The notes: generated by a model from the sequence alone, not told the origin. Numbered from the stretch's first letter, positions 1 to 11,000 are shown. The stretch is DNA of 64,000 bases from Reticulitermes speratus (GCA_021186555.1 JAJKFL010000237.1:41751258-41815257), one strand, 5' to 3'. Program-made: numbers and translations.

Positions 1-289
1 ACTGTACCGAAGTTTCGGAATCGCTTGTCACCTGAGTTGGATGTATTGAAACTTAAATTCAACAAAGATTAACAGAATTTAAAGTCGTAAATTTACCAAA
101 CTGTACGGCATTATATCCAAGAAAACTCCAATCTTAATTCCTAATAGCGTGAAAGTTTCTTATTGGCGCGTAGCACTCAAGACCTTCGAAGCTTCACAAT
201 TATAATTAAAATCGGCCACAAATTAACAGACATTTTCACGTAAAGACTCTCATCTATTTTCTGCTCGCCATCTGTGGTGTAAATCGCTA
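1..289. other. No feature seen
   Basis: AT-rich sequence with no recognisable gene, repeat or motif. Confidence 0.5.
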
Positions 290-443
290 AATATTCGATA
301 TCACGAGGCCTCGCTTGGTAATTGTTTACCGACGTTTCGGGACAACGTATCGGTAGCATCTTCAAGTGTCAAGAAGTCCAAGAAGCACACGACGCCGTGT
401 AATACCCCAGAAGAGCGCAGATTTAATCAACATCGCGACGGAA
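290..443. repeat. Solo relative of the 37-bp TIR element
   Basis: Positions 326-364 carry one copy of the GACGTTTCGGGACAACGTAT unit that is tandemly repeated at 4387-5045. The following GACGCCGTGTAATA and the stretch to about 450 (AGAGCGCAG, ATCAACATCG, GGAAGCCTGAAA) match the sequence just outside the right inverted repeat of that element (about 5091-5155). This looks like an unexpanded, decayed copy of the same family. Confidence 0.6.
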
Positions 444-538
444 GCCTGAAAATTTAACGCTAAATATTTATCGGAGTGAAAAAAAAAAATTTGTCACATA
501 GAAGTTGAACTGGGAACAAAATGAAACATTTCGTTTCC
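444..538 (+). repeat. Left copy of ~95-bp direct repeat flanking the 538-1437 element
   Basis: Begins GCCTGAAAATTTAACGC and ends in ATGAAACATTTCGTTTCC. A near-identical copy lies at 1486-1580 on the other side of the element. It is too long for a normal transposition target duplication, so it is a segmental duplication, a recombination product or an assembly effect. Confidence 0.8.
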
Positions 539-598
539 AAATAATAAAACCAACAAATGCACTATATTGACCACTTTTATTATGGTCTATTTCCCCTC

Positions 599-642
599 AC
601 CCTACACGTGTTTCGGAACTTTAAAGTTCCATCTTCAGGGGT
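599..642 (-). ncRNA. Hammerhead-ribozyme-like motif, left terminal repeat
   Basis: This is the exact reverse complement of the motif at 1333-1376 and reads on the minus strand as ACCC, CTGAAGA, T, an eight-bp palindromic stem (GGAACTTT/AAAGTTCC), GAA, ACACGTGT, A, GGGT. All core positions match the right copy, so each strand of the element carries one motif pointing outwards. Confidence 0.5.
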
Positions 643-643
643 T

Positions 644-1239
644 GTCTTGTGTTACCAATTATTCACATATTAAAACAAATACACAATATGTACAATAGTC
701 TGTTAAAGTATACTTTAACTTTTATACTTTAACAGACTATTGTATTGTATTGTCTTGTGTTACCAATTATTCACATATTAAAACAAATACACAATATGTA
801 CAATAGTCTGTTAAAGTATACTTTAAGTTTTATACTTTAACAGACTATTGTATTGTATTGTCTTGTGTTACCAATTATTCACATATTAAAACAAATACAC
901 AATATGTACAATAGTCTGTTAAAGTATACTTTAACTTTTATACTTTACAGACTATTGTATTGTATTGTCTTGTGTTACCAATTATTCACATATTAAAACA
1001 AATACACAATATGTACAATAGTCTGTTAAAGTATACTTTAACTTTTATACTTTAACAGACTATTGTATTGTATTGTCGTGTGTTACCAATTATTCACATA
1101 TTAAAACAAATACACAATATGTACAATAGTCTGTTAAAGTATACTTTAAGTTTTATAACTTTAACAGACTATTGTATTGTATTGTCTTGTGTTACCAATT
1201 ATTCACATATTAAAACAAATACACAATATGTACAATAGT
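644..1239 (+). repeat. 108-bp tandem array
   Basis: About 5.5 units of 107-109 bp, each starting GTCTTGTGTTACCAATTATT. Near 1240 the sequence turns round into the right inverted repeat, giving a very large hairpin. The units differ from one another by only a few bases and single-base indels. Confidence 0.9.
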
Positions 1240-1332
1240 CTGTTAAAGTATAAAACTTAAAGTATACTTTAACAGACTATTGTACATATTGTGTATTTGT
1301 TTTAATATGTGAATAATTGGTAACACAAGACA

Positions 1333-1376
1333 ACCCCTGAAGATGGAACTTTAAAGTTCCGAAACACGTGTAGGGT
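1333..1376 (+). ncRNA. Hammerhead-ribozyme-like motif, right terminal repeat
   Basis: Stem I is ACCC (1333-1336) with GGGT (1373-1376). CTGAAGA (1337-1343) fits the core CUGANGA, followed by one extra T (1344). Stem II is GGAACTTT with AAAGTTCC (1345-1360). GAA (1361-1363) is core, ACACGTGT (1364-1371) is a self-complementary stem III, and A1372 sits at the cleavage position (UA, an allowed UH). The only departure from consensus is the extra base between A9 and stem II. A natural viroid hammerhead (chrysanthemum chlorotic mottle viroid) also has an extra base there. Catalysis is not shown. Confidence 0.5.
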
Positions 1377-1485
1377 GAGGGGAAATAGGCCATAATAAAA
1401 GTGGTCAATATAGTGCATTTGTTGGTTTCATTATTTGATTAAAAAATTCACGGTGGTAATACTGTGAAATTTCGTTCCCAGTTCA

Positions 1486-1580
1486 GCCTGAAAATTTAAC
1501 GCTAAATATTTATCGGAGTGAAAAAAAAAACTTGTCACATAGAAGTTGAACTGGGAACAAAATGAAACATTTCGTTCCCA
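1486..1580 (+). repeat. Right copy of ~95-bp direct repeat
   Basis: Near-identical partner of 444-538. It is preceded by GAAATTTCGTTCCCAGTTCA (about 1466-1485), which resembles its own end, so a third partial copy of the edge is present. Confidence 0.8.
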
Positions 1581-2330
1581 GTTCAATCTCTTGTTCCGTT
1601 TTTTTTTAAACGTTTTCGAAGTATTTAAACGCAATTTAATGAAAGTGCCAGAAAGTTTTCTCTATGAATACACTTCCTAACTTGTTTTAAATCGTGTTAG
1701 ACTATGTACCGTAGACGAAGACAAATTTAAATGTAACACAAATCCCCCACTTTTGTCGTAACGTTTGGCAGGAAAATCACTTCAACAAACATGTCTCTTA
1801 TTTCAATACTTCACTTCTTGCTACGTGACGTCATCCATCTTCATTCTGTCTTCTTATCTCCCCCCCCCACCCCTTCTTGAGCCACCCCGATGACAGTCGA
1901 CAATCGTGAAGCCAGTCTCTTCATGGCCTTGTCTGTCGCCATCTTGACTCCCTCAACACTTCGTGCCCCCACCCCCCTACATTAATTTCATTGTTCCCTT
2001 AAGAACCCTTGACCCTCTATCTAACAGCGACGCACAATTTCTTTACGCGCCGTATTTGAAAACTTTTCTTTTCATTAATTTTCTTTTGTTTGGCTTCAAG
2101 TGAAGCAGCAACAAGTGTTGTAATTAAGCGAGGTGCCCTGTTCTATATTTCGTGTTTGGTCTGTAATTTTAAGCAGCTGTCTCTATGTGAACAGAACGTA
2201 GCTTAATTAGTATTCATATTTAGTGTTTTACCTCAATGTGACTCCTTGTAAATGCGTTAAGTTGTTTTAGTCTTGTTTGGAGGCGTGACGTCACGTAAAT
2301 CGCGAACTGCCAGGAACTTTACGTGCAGCT
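1581..2330. other. No gene seen
   Basis: Pyrimidine-rich tracts at 1861-1875 and 1966-1978; otherwise no recognisable feature. Confidence 0.5.
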
Positions 2331-2340
2331 GACGGCGATA

Positions 2341-2422
2341 TACAGGGCATACACAAAAGAATGGTGCGGTTTTAATAGTGTTCACTATTAAAATCGCACC
2401 ATTCTTTTGTGTATGCCCTGTA
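2341..2422. mobile_element. 82-bp palindromic MITE, copy 1
   Basis: Two 40-bp arms around a TT centre (2381-2382) with a single mismatch. The ends read TACAGGGCATACACAAAAG and its complement. The near-complete palindrome bounded by TA suggests a minimal foldback or Tc1/mariner-like element; the superfamily is inferred only from the TA. Confidence 0.65.
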
Positions 2423-2440
2423 TATATATATATATATATA
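2423..2440. repeat. TA microsatellite between the palindromes
   Basis: A run of TA dinucleotides joins the two palindromic copies. A second, longer TA run follows copy 2 (2521-2550). Confidence 0.9.
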
Positions 2441-2517
2441 CACAGGGCATACACAAAAGAATGGTGCGGTTTTAATAGTGTTCACTATTAAAATCGCACC
2501 ATTCTTTTGTGTATGCA

Positions 2518-2522
<5 letters not shown>
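2441..2522. mobile_element. 82-bp palindromic MITE, copy 2
   Basis: Same sequence as 2341-2422 with small terminal differences (ATGCACTGTA at the right end). Together the pair can form a long hairpin in either strand. Confidence 0.65.
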
Positions 2523-2550
<28 letters not shown>

Positions 2551-2557
<7 letters not shown>

Positions 2558-2933
2558 TTGTGAAATTATTCTTACATTAAATCAGACGTAGACCTATCTC
2601 CTTATTTCGATTTTCCTAACAAAAATTTTGTGATCATTATCCCTTCTTTTTTTTTCCGCGCATGCTCCATGACACGCCCACTTCATCCTCCTTGATCTGA
2701 TCATGCTAATAACATCTAGTGAAGATCACACTTCATGCGACTTCACGTTACACAATTTTTTTTTCACCCTTCCGTCACTTCGTCATTCAGAACCCCAAAT
2801 GTACCCCCAGTACCCCCTTCTCAGACACATTCAATCTAACATTATTTCCCACATAGTCTTATACCAAGTTTTACACACATAAAAACGACAGCTAAGTTAC
2901 GGTCTTTAGATTATTTTACGTTAATTACTTGAG
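2551..2933. other. No gene seen
   Basis: AT-rich and pyrimidine-rich sequence without a recognisable feature. Confidence 0.5.
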
Positions 2934-3238
2934 GGCACGCGGTGGCGCAGTTGGTTGAGGCACAGCTCTACAAGCCGGAAGGTTACGGGTTCGATTCCCG
3001 ATAGTGTCATTGGAATTTTTCATTAACATAATCCTTCCGGCCGCAATATGGCTCTGGGGTCGACTCAGCCTCTAACAGAAATGAGTACCAGAAATACTTC
3101 CTGGGAGGTAAAGGCGGCCGGTGCGTAGGGCTGAACTTACCACCTTCATGTGCCGATTGTCTATAAATCTGGTAGCCTCAACCTCCTGGAGCCCTAAGGG
3201 CCTGTCTAGGCCTGTCTAGGCCTGTCTAGGGATCGCTA
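2934..3238 (+). mobile_element. tRNA-derived SINE, family A, copy 1
   Basis: The head has a pol III A-box-like GTGGCGCAGTTGG and a B-box-like GGTTCGATTCC about 45 bp later. The ~230-bp body is shared with 43565-43875 and 54243-54540 (GGGGTCGACTCAGCCTCTAA, AAGGCGGCCGGTGCGTAGGG, CACCTTCATGTGCCGATTGT). The 3' end has GGCCTGTCTA repeated three times. The three copies, all on the plus strand, define the family boundaries. Its promoter would be internal (pol III). Confidence 0.85.
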
Positions 3239-4339
3239 GCTTTTTACTATTTGAATAATTGTCAAAGTGCGTTAGATATTTTGGTCAAAAATTGTCACGG
3301 GAAATTTAGACGTAAGTTAGGGAATGTTGGTATTAAAGTCGTACAGATATACACACTGAACTGCATTAAGGCGTCTTAAAGTAGCGAGCAGTTACGGACC
3401 TTTGTGACGACAATGAAGTGCCTGTACGTGACGCCGTGTAACTTATTAGCCAACTTATACCCTGAAGATGGCAGCACACAGTGTAAAATCACAAAGACTG
3501 AAATCTTCCCTTTCACCGCAGTGATAACCTAAAATGTCACCAAAATTTAAATTTTTATTTCGTGAAATATAAAGTTTACACTATAACTTGCCATAAAGGT
3601 ACAGACGGGAGTAGGGGTAAAGCTGTACATATAAAATAGGCGGTAGAAGGTGGTGGGTATTTAGCAAACAACAGCATATATTTAATGACTAGCTAAGTAA
3701 CTATCAGCATGTCAAGGCTGTGGACGAGTGACGTATACTACATAAGAGACAGAGAACACAGAAACACGTGACTGAATTTGACTGTGGTTGTCCGGCGGTC
3801 TGCGTCCGAGCCAAGACGCTGTGCGTCATAAATTTACATTTTCATCTCAACTTCCTAATCTACTGTCTTGATTAAAGATTTCCACAAAATTTCACACTCT
3901 GCATGTGAACAATGAGCTCTAGAAATGATTAATTTTAAGATTTTCTGGTCTTAACTCCATTGTGTGTGCTCTGTGAACAGCAATGGCTCACATTTTATTA
4001 GTCATAACTTCCATTACATTACGTTTCATACCCGCTTGTTATTTACAGCAGTCATTTCACAGACAGCGTCAAAAAACGCCGCATTAATCGCACATCAATT
4101 CTTTCTTTACACAAGAGTTATAATTCGTACCAAAAGCGCTTCACTTTGGTAGACACGCTTAAATTTAGTAAAACTAGCTCCTGAGCACTTTACATAAATC
4201 CCGCACTTCTTAACTGCCTCTCAATTTATCTGAGCCTCCGAATACTCAGTTCTGTAGAGATACAGTCCCTGTGCACGCCATTAAAGTGTAGGGGTAGAGG
4301 AGGTACAGCTCCACATTTTTTCTTAACCTCGGAATTAGA
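3239..4339. other. No gene seen; degenerate cassette
   Basis: GACGCCGTGTAA at about 3430 and CCTGAAGATGGCAGC at about 3460 are fragments of the dispersed cassette described in the findings. The rest is unrecognised. Confidence 0.5.
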
Positions 4340-5118
4340 AGATAACTGCGCTGTCCTGGGATATTACGCAGCGTCGAGTGGTAATCCTTTACCGACGTTT
4401 CGGGACAACGTATCGGTACCATCTTCAAGGGACGTTTTGAGACAACGTAATCGGTTCCATCTTCAAGGGACGTTTCGGGACAACGTAATCGGTTCCATCC
4501 TCAAGGGATATTTCGGGACAACGTATTGGTCCCGTCTTCATGGGACGTTTAGGGACAACGTATCGGTACCATCTTCAAGGGAAGTTTCGGGACAACGTAT
4601 CGGTACCATCTTCAAGGGAAGTTTCGGGACAACGTATCGGTACCATCTTCAAGGGAAGTTTCGGGACAACGTATCGGTATCATCTTCAAGGGACGTTTCG
4701 GGACAACGTATCGGTACCATCTTCAAGGGAAGTTTCGGGACAACGTATCGGTCTCATCTTCAAGGGAAGTTTCGGGACAACGTATCGGTACCATCTTCAA
4801 GGGAAGTTTCGGGACAACGTATCGGTATCATCTTCAAGGGACGTTTCGGGACAACGTATCGGTCCCATATTCAAGGGACGTTTCGGGACAACGTATCGGT
4901 CCCATATTCAAGGGACGTTTCGGGACAACGTATCGGTCCCATCTTCAAGGGACGTTTCGGGACAACGTATGGGTCCCATCTTCAAGGGACATTTCGGGAC
5001 AACGTATCGGTCCCATCTTCAAGGGACGTTTCGGGACAATATATCGGTCCCGATACATTGTCCCGAAACTCGGTGAAGGATTACCACTAAACGCTGCGTA
5101 ATATCACAGGAGAGCGTA
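4340..5118. mobile_element. TIR-flanked element with internal 37-bp tandem repeats
   Basis: Left 4349-4415 and right 5048-5114 are inverted copies (GATATTACGCAGCG, AGTGGTAATCCTT and GTTTCGGGACAA all recur as complements). About 17 units of 37 bp (GACGTTTCGGGACAACGTAT plus CGGTACCATCTTCAAGG) fill the middle. Read on the minus strand each unit is a degenerate form of the TTGAAGATGG ... CCGAAACGTC cassette. The period gives long open frames in several phases, none of which resembles a gene. Confidence 0.75.
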
Positions 5119-5231
5119 GAGCTCATCAACATCGTGGAGGAAGCCTGAAATATCGGAACTAGAAGTTGCTTTGTGGTTAGCTTTACGCTCCGGCCCTGTA
5201 AATCCCAGGAAGAGCCCCTGCTACACACTGA

Positions 5232-5350
5232 ATTCAAATGATTATTTACCTGTACAGCATTAATGTGTTGGTGTTTACATTGGAGACGGATTGTGTTCTC
5301 TGTGCGGTACGAGCTGAATTATTGTATATTATTTAGATGAAATTCAGGGT
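5232..5350 (+). repeat. Solo diverged relative of the 114-bp element
   Basis: TGTACAGCATTAATGTG, GGAGACGGATTGTGTTCTCT, GTGCGGTACGAGCTGAATTA follow the order of the 3' part of the 114-bp unit (TGTACAACATTAACTGACTG, GAGACGGAGTGTGTTTACTG, CGCGGTACGGACTGAAT). There is one copy only and no array. Confidence 0.65.
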
Positions 5351-6160
5351 TCAGAAGCTTAATATGTGAGCAGAATGATGGGATGTGTCTACGCCGACCA
5401 CAAAGTATTAGAATTCGTACGCAAAAGCGTAGCTACGACAATAGACACGCACGTACATCTCTCAGCTAAATAGTCTCTCAGATTGCTGGAATAGTTTCGA
5501 ATGTACTCAGCGAGTGTTTCGGTTCTGTTAGACCGCAAGGCCAAATATAATATCCTTTGTGAACGATGAAGGCTTCATATACAGGGCGTTCCTTTGCACA
5601 TATGACGGTATCTCAGGTAGGATGCAGATTTCTATGCGCTAACGCTGATATAAGCAGGGACAAGATAAAAGGGACATTCTGTAATTTCTGGTTTAATCTG
5701 TCTCAATTGCCCTGCCGTGGGTTTACTTTCATTATAACTCCGCATTTCGCAACAGCAGCATGAAAAGTACTTTCACTTCTAGTGCTCAAATACAAGCTAC
5801 CTTGCGTTGCTGTCGTCTCTCATGTGACTCCGTGTAGTTTGGTAGACTCACCAATATCGCAGAAGACATGCTGCCTACTTCTTGATATCGAACCTTGAAG
5901 ATGGAAGCTGCAGTTAACTCCGAAGAGATGACATATATGCACCAATCTACACGGCGTCATGTCAAGGAAAACCGTAATCTGGACATATCTGTCACAGCTT
6001 CAAGTGTAACGTGTCTTGCTTCGGATTACAAAAACAAATTGTCACTGCGTGTCACGTGACTTCTTTCAAGTGCTTCACCTTACGTGGTGAAGCAATGTAC
6101 TGGCTGCGTATTAACAACTGCATTAAATGAATTCTAAACCGTTCTGACGACGGTGTATAT
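5351..6160. other. No gene seen; degenerate cassette
   Basis: At about 5893-5930 CCTTGAAGATGGAAGCTGC is followed by CTCCGAAGAG, then CTACACGGCGTCATGTC at 5949-5965; these are cassette remnants. Nothing else is recognised. Confidence 0.45.
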
Positions 6161-6164
6161 ATAA

Positions 6165-7055
6165 CATTGAGAACGAATTGTCTTGTGGACTTTGTCCATC
6201 GTCCGGATAAGCTATTAATATAATAAAAATATCGACGTTTCGGAAGCTGGTTTTCCTACGTCTTCAGGTCATGGGAGGGGAGACACCTACTCAGATGGGT
6301 CCCTTAGACCAAGCTAATCTCAATCTCTAGTCCCTTCCCATAATAAAAATATCGACGTTTCGGAAGATGATTTTTCCTCCGTCTTCAGGTCATGGGAGGG
6401 GAGACACCTACTCAGATGGGTCCCTTAGACCGAGCTAATCTCAATCTCTAGTCCCCTCCCATAATAAAAATATCGACGTTTCGGAAGCTGGTTTTTCCTC
6501 CGTCTTCAGGTCATGGGAGGGGAGACACCTACTCAGATGGGTCCCTTAGACCGAGCTAATCTCAATCTCTAGTCCCCTCCATAATAAAAATATCGACGTT
6601 TCGGAAGCTGGTTTTCCTTCGTCTTCAGGTCATAGGAGGAGAGACACCTACTCAGATGGGTCCCTTAGACCAAGCTAATCTCAATCTCTAGTCCCCTCCC
6701 ATAATAAAAATATCGACGTTTCGGAAGCTGGTTTTTCCTCCGTCTTCAGGTGATGGGAGGGGAGACACCTACTCAGATGGGTCCCTTAGACCGAGCTAAT
6801 CTCAATCTCTAGTCCCCTCCCATAATAAAAATATCGACGTTTCGGAAGCTGGTTTTCCTCCGTCTTCAGTTCATGGGAGGGGAGACACCTACTCAGATGG
6901 GTTCCTTAGACCGAGCTAATCTCAATCTCTAGTCCCCTCTCTTCACCTAAAGACGGAAGAAGAACCAGCTTCCGAAACGTCGTGATTTTATATATTTTTA
7001 TATTTTATACGGACGATTGATAAAGTCTAGAAGACAATTGGTTCTCAACTGCATT
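6165..7055. mobile_element. TIR-flanked element with internal 120-bp tandem repeats
   Basis: The left end (about 6169-6275, TGAGAACGAATTGTCTTGTG) is repeated inverted at about 6950-7055 (AGAAGACAATTGGTTCTCAA). Six units of 120-121 bp start at about 6219, 6340, 6461, 6581, 6701 and 6822. Each holds TATCGACGTTTCGGAAGCTGG and CCTCCGTCTTCAGG. On the minus strand this is CTGAAGA, C, a GGAGG/CTTCC stem, GAAACGTC, the same cassette as in the 538-1437 element. The rest of each unit (GGGAGGGGAGACACCTACTC) is unrelated to other repeats here. No coding capacity. Confidence 0.75.
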
Positions 7056-8045
7056 AAATTTTCCCTACAGTCATGACGTCATATTAGTAATTGTTAAAGT
7101 ACACATAAAATCGCTTCATAAAGAAGAGCTCTCTGGTGTACTTTTTAAAAGGACCTCGATGTGTCCAATTTGATGCTCCTGGGGGGAAATATTTCTCTTC
7201 ATCGAATTCGTAGGAAGTCACCTTACTGGATCTCCCGCTTTGTACTTAGTAACTGACTGACTTCACGAAGAAACTCCAAGACCCTTGATACGACTTGAAG
7301 TTTCATCACCGAGATTATACTCACGTTTCAGGGGATACACAACTTTATTTACAGCCAGCAAGCAGCAGAGAGTGACAACGAGCAGCGGTACAAATTATTC
7401 ACGTCTTTGTCCACCCTGTTCAATGAGCATTTGACAACTCCAAAGGACAGATCCGCAAATAAAGTGACGTTTACCTGGAACTGGGGATAAAATCACGTTG
7501 AAACGACTTTCAGATCACCCTGTATATAAAACGAACATTGGGTCCAATAATAAATATGATGTGGTTACACTGTGAGCCAGTTGTTTTGAATAAAACATAT
7601 CCTTTAGAGTAAAAGGAGAAACTTTAACTTCCCCTTTGTGCGACCGGTAGGGGTGAGAGGGTTAAGGGTATATACCCTTCATCTCTTTTTATAGAACGAA
7701 TGACATTTCTTACTGTGGCATTTTCGTAGAAAAAATTTTGATTTATTTGTATAGGAAATAAGGCTTTTAGTTTAAGTAGGGGTTTGCGGAGTGTAGTAAT
7801 GTAGCGACTGGAATACAACACGGTTTGTGTTGTGCTGGTGGAGGGAGTACAGTCTGTGGAAGGAGTGGTGACAACATAGGCATGTGAATGGTAAGACTGT
7901 ACAGTTGTCCGTGTGTTAGTTATGTAGCGAGTCACGAATACGTATGGGGGGAGTGAAGGTGTGTGTATGTATGTATGTATGTATGTGTGTATACTTATTC
8001 AGAAAGTAGGTGATAAGCCATATTCTTCTAACTCTTTCAAACAAC
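7056..8045. other. No gene seen; short microsatellite
   Basis: A TGTA microsatellite lies at about 7964-7992. An open frame at 7624-7935 (minus) has no recognisable family features. Confidence 0.45.
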
Positions 8046-11000
8046 TTAACCCTTTGAAACCCACTGGTCACTATATGTACCGCCATGTTTAACACTCAAC
8101 AATTCTACGTTCTGCCCACACAGTGTATTTATGTGTTTTGTGTGGATCTCAGAACAAACAGCGATTATTTCACTGTACAACATTAACTGACTGGTTTGTA
8201 TAACTGAGACGGAGTGTGTTTACTGCGCGGTACGGACTGTATTTATGTGTTTTGTGTGGATCTCAGAACAAACAGCGATTATTTCACTGTACAGCATTAA
8301 CTGACTGGTTTGTATAACTGAGACGGAGTGTGTTTACTGCGCGGTACGGACTGTATTTATGTGTTTTGTGTGGATCTCAGAACAAACAGCGATTATTTCA
8401 CTGTACAGCATTAACTGACTGGTTTGTATAACTGAGACGGAGTGTGTTTACTGCGCGGTACGGACTGTATTTATGTGTTTTGTGTGGATCTCAGAACAAA
8501 CAGCGATTATTTCACTGTACAACATTAACTGACTGGTTTGTATAACTGAGACGGAGTGTGTTTACTGCGCGGTACGGACTGTATTTATGTGTTTTGTGTG
8601 GATCTCAGAACAAACAGCGATTATTTCACTGTACAACATTAACTGACTGGTTTGTATAACTGAGACGGAGTGTGTTTACTGCGCGGTACGGACTGTATTT
8701 ATGTTTTGTGTGGATCTCAGAACAAACAGCGATTATTTCACTGTACAACATTAACTGACTGGTTTGTATAACTGAGACGGAGTGTGTTTACTGCGCGGTA
8801 CGGACTGTATTTATGTGTTTTGTGTGGATCTCAGAACAAACAGCGATTATTTCACTGTACAACATTAACTGACTGGTTTGTATAACTGAGACGGAGTGTG
8901 TTTACTGCGCGGTACGGACTGTATTTATGTGTTTTGTGTGGATCTCAGAACAAACAGCATTATTTCACTGTACAACATTAACTGACTGGTTTGTATAACT
9001 GAGACGGAGTGTGTTTACTGCGCGGTACGGACTGTATTTATGTGTTTTGTGTGGATCTCAGAACAAACAGCGAATATTTCACTGTACAACATTAACTGAC
9101 TGGTTTGTATAACTGAGACGGAGTGTGTTTACTGCGCGGTACGGACTGTATTTATGTGTTTTGTGTGGATCTCAGAACAAACAGCGATTATTTCACTGTA
9201 CAACATTAACTGACTGGTTTGTATAACTGAGACGGAGTGTGTTTACTGCGCGGTACGACTGTATTTATGTGTTTTGTGTGGATCTCAGAACAAACAGCGA
9301 TTATTTCACTGTACAACATTAACTGACTGGTTTGTATAACTGAGACGGAGTGTGTTTACTGCGCGGTACGGACTGTATTTATGTGTTTTGTGTGGATCTC
9401 AGAACAAACAGCGATTATTTCACTGTACAACATTAACTGACTGTTTGTATAACTGAGACGGAGTGTGTTTACTGCGCGGTACGGACTGTATTTATGTGTT
9501 TTGTGTGGATCTCAGAACAAACAGCGATTATTTCACTGTACAACATTAATGACTGTTTGTATAACTGAGACGGAGTGTGTTTACTGCGCGGTACGGACTG
9601 TATTATGTGTTTTGTGTGGATCTCAGAACAAACAGCGATTTTCACTGTACAACATTAACTGACTGTTTGTATAACTGAGACGGAGTGTGTTTACTGCGCG
9701 GTACGGACTGTATTTATGTGTTTTGTGTGGATCTCAGAACAAACAGCGATTATTCACTGTACAACATTAACTGACTGGTTTGTATAACGAGACGGAGTGT
9801 GTTTACTGCGCGGTACGACTGTATTTATGTGTTTTGTGTGGATCTCAGAACAAACAGCATTTTTACTGTACAACATTAACTGACTGTTTGTATAACTGAG
9901 ACGGAGTGTGTTTACTGCGCGTACGGACGTATTTATGTGTTTTGTGTGATCTCAGAACAAACAGCATTATTTCACTGTACAACATTAACTGACTGGTTTG
10001 TATAACTGAGACGGAGGTTTTACTGCGCGGTACGGACTGTATTTATGTGTTTTGTGTGGATCTCAGAACAAACAGCATTATTTCACTGTACAACATTACT
10101 GATGTTTGTAACTGAGACGGAGTGTTTTACTGCGCGTACGACTGTATTTATGTTTTTGTGTGGATTCAGACAAACGCATTATTTCACTGTACAACATTAA
10201 CTGACTGTTGTATACTGAGACGGAGTGTGTTACTGCGCGTACGACTGTTTATGTGTTGTGTGGATCTCAGAACAACAGCCTTATTTCACGTAAATTAATG
10301 ACTGGTTTGTATAACTGAGACGGAGTGTGTTTACTGCGCGGTACGGACTGTATTTTGTTTTTGTGTGGATCTCAGACAACAGCCATTATTTCACTGTACA
10401 ACATTAACTGACTGGTTTGTATAACTGAGACGGGTGTGTTTACTGCGCGGTACGGACTGTATTTATGTGTTTTGTTGTGGATCTCAGAACAAACAGCATT
10501 ATTTCACTGTACAACATTAAATGACTGGTTTGTATAACTGGACGGGTGTGTTTATGCGCGGTACGGACTGTATTTATGTGTTTTGTGTGGATCTCAGAAC
10601 AAAAGCATTATTTCACTGTACAACATTAACTGATGGTTTGTATAACTGAGACGGAGTGTGTTTTACTGCGCTGGTACGGACTGTATTTATGTGTTTTGTG
10701 TGGTTCTCAGAACAAACAGCATTATTTCACTTGGTACAACAATTAACTGACTGGTTTGTATAACTGAGACGGAGTGTGTTTACTGCGCGGGTACGGACTG
10801 TATTTATGTGTTTTGTGTGGATCTCAGAACAAACAGCGATTATTTCACTGTACAACATTAACTGACTGGTTTGTATAAACTGAGACGGAGTGTGTTTACT
10901 GCGCGGTACGGACTGTATTTATGTGTTTTGTGTGGATCTCAGAACAAACAGCGATTATTTCACTGTACAACATTAACTGACTGTTTGTATAACTGAGACG

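Larger units (their letters stand above)
538..1437. mobile_element. TIR-flanked element with internal 108-bp tandem repeats
   Basis: The outer ~185 bp (538-725) reappear inverted at about 1240-1437, with few differences (for example TATGGTCTAT against TATGGCCTAT). Between them about five units of 107-109 bp start at 644, 752, 860, 967, 1075 and 1184. Each unit has its own internal palindrome (CAATAGTCTGTTAAAGTATA against its complement). Each terminal repeat carries a hammerhead-like motif. The extreme end (CCAACAAATGCACTATATTG, 550-569) matches the terminus of the Penelope-like element at 61644-61664. No protein is encoded. Penelope-like elements are known to have terminal repeats in direct or inverted orientation, so this may be a non-autonomous derivative; that is inference. 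Confidence 0.75.

Noticed and set aside
2934..3010. tRNA gene (A and B boxes)
   Set aside because: The head cannot be folded by eye into a normal cloverleaf and continues into a repeated body; it is a SINE. The same applies to 43565, 54243, 51146, 55507 and 56183.
4387..5045. CRISPR-like array of 37-bp units
   Set aside because: Units are directly adjacent with no unique spacers, and the context is eukaryotic.
4437..5090. 217-codon repeat protein
   Set aside because: Produced by three-unit (111-bp) phasing of the 37-bp array; two overlapping frames are equally open.
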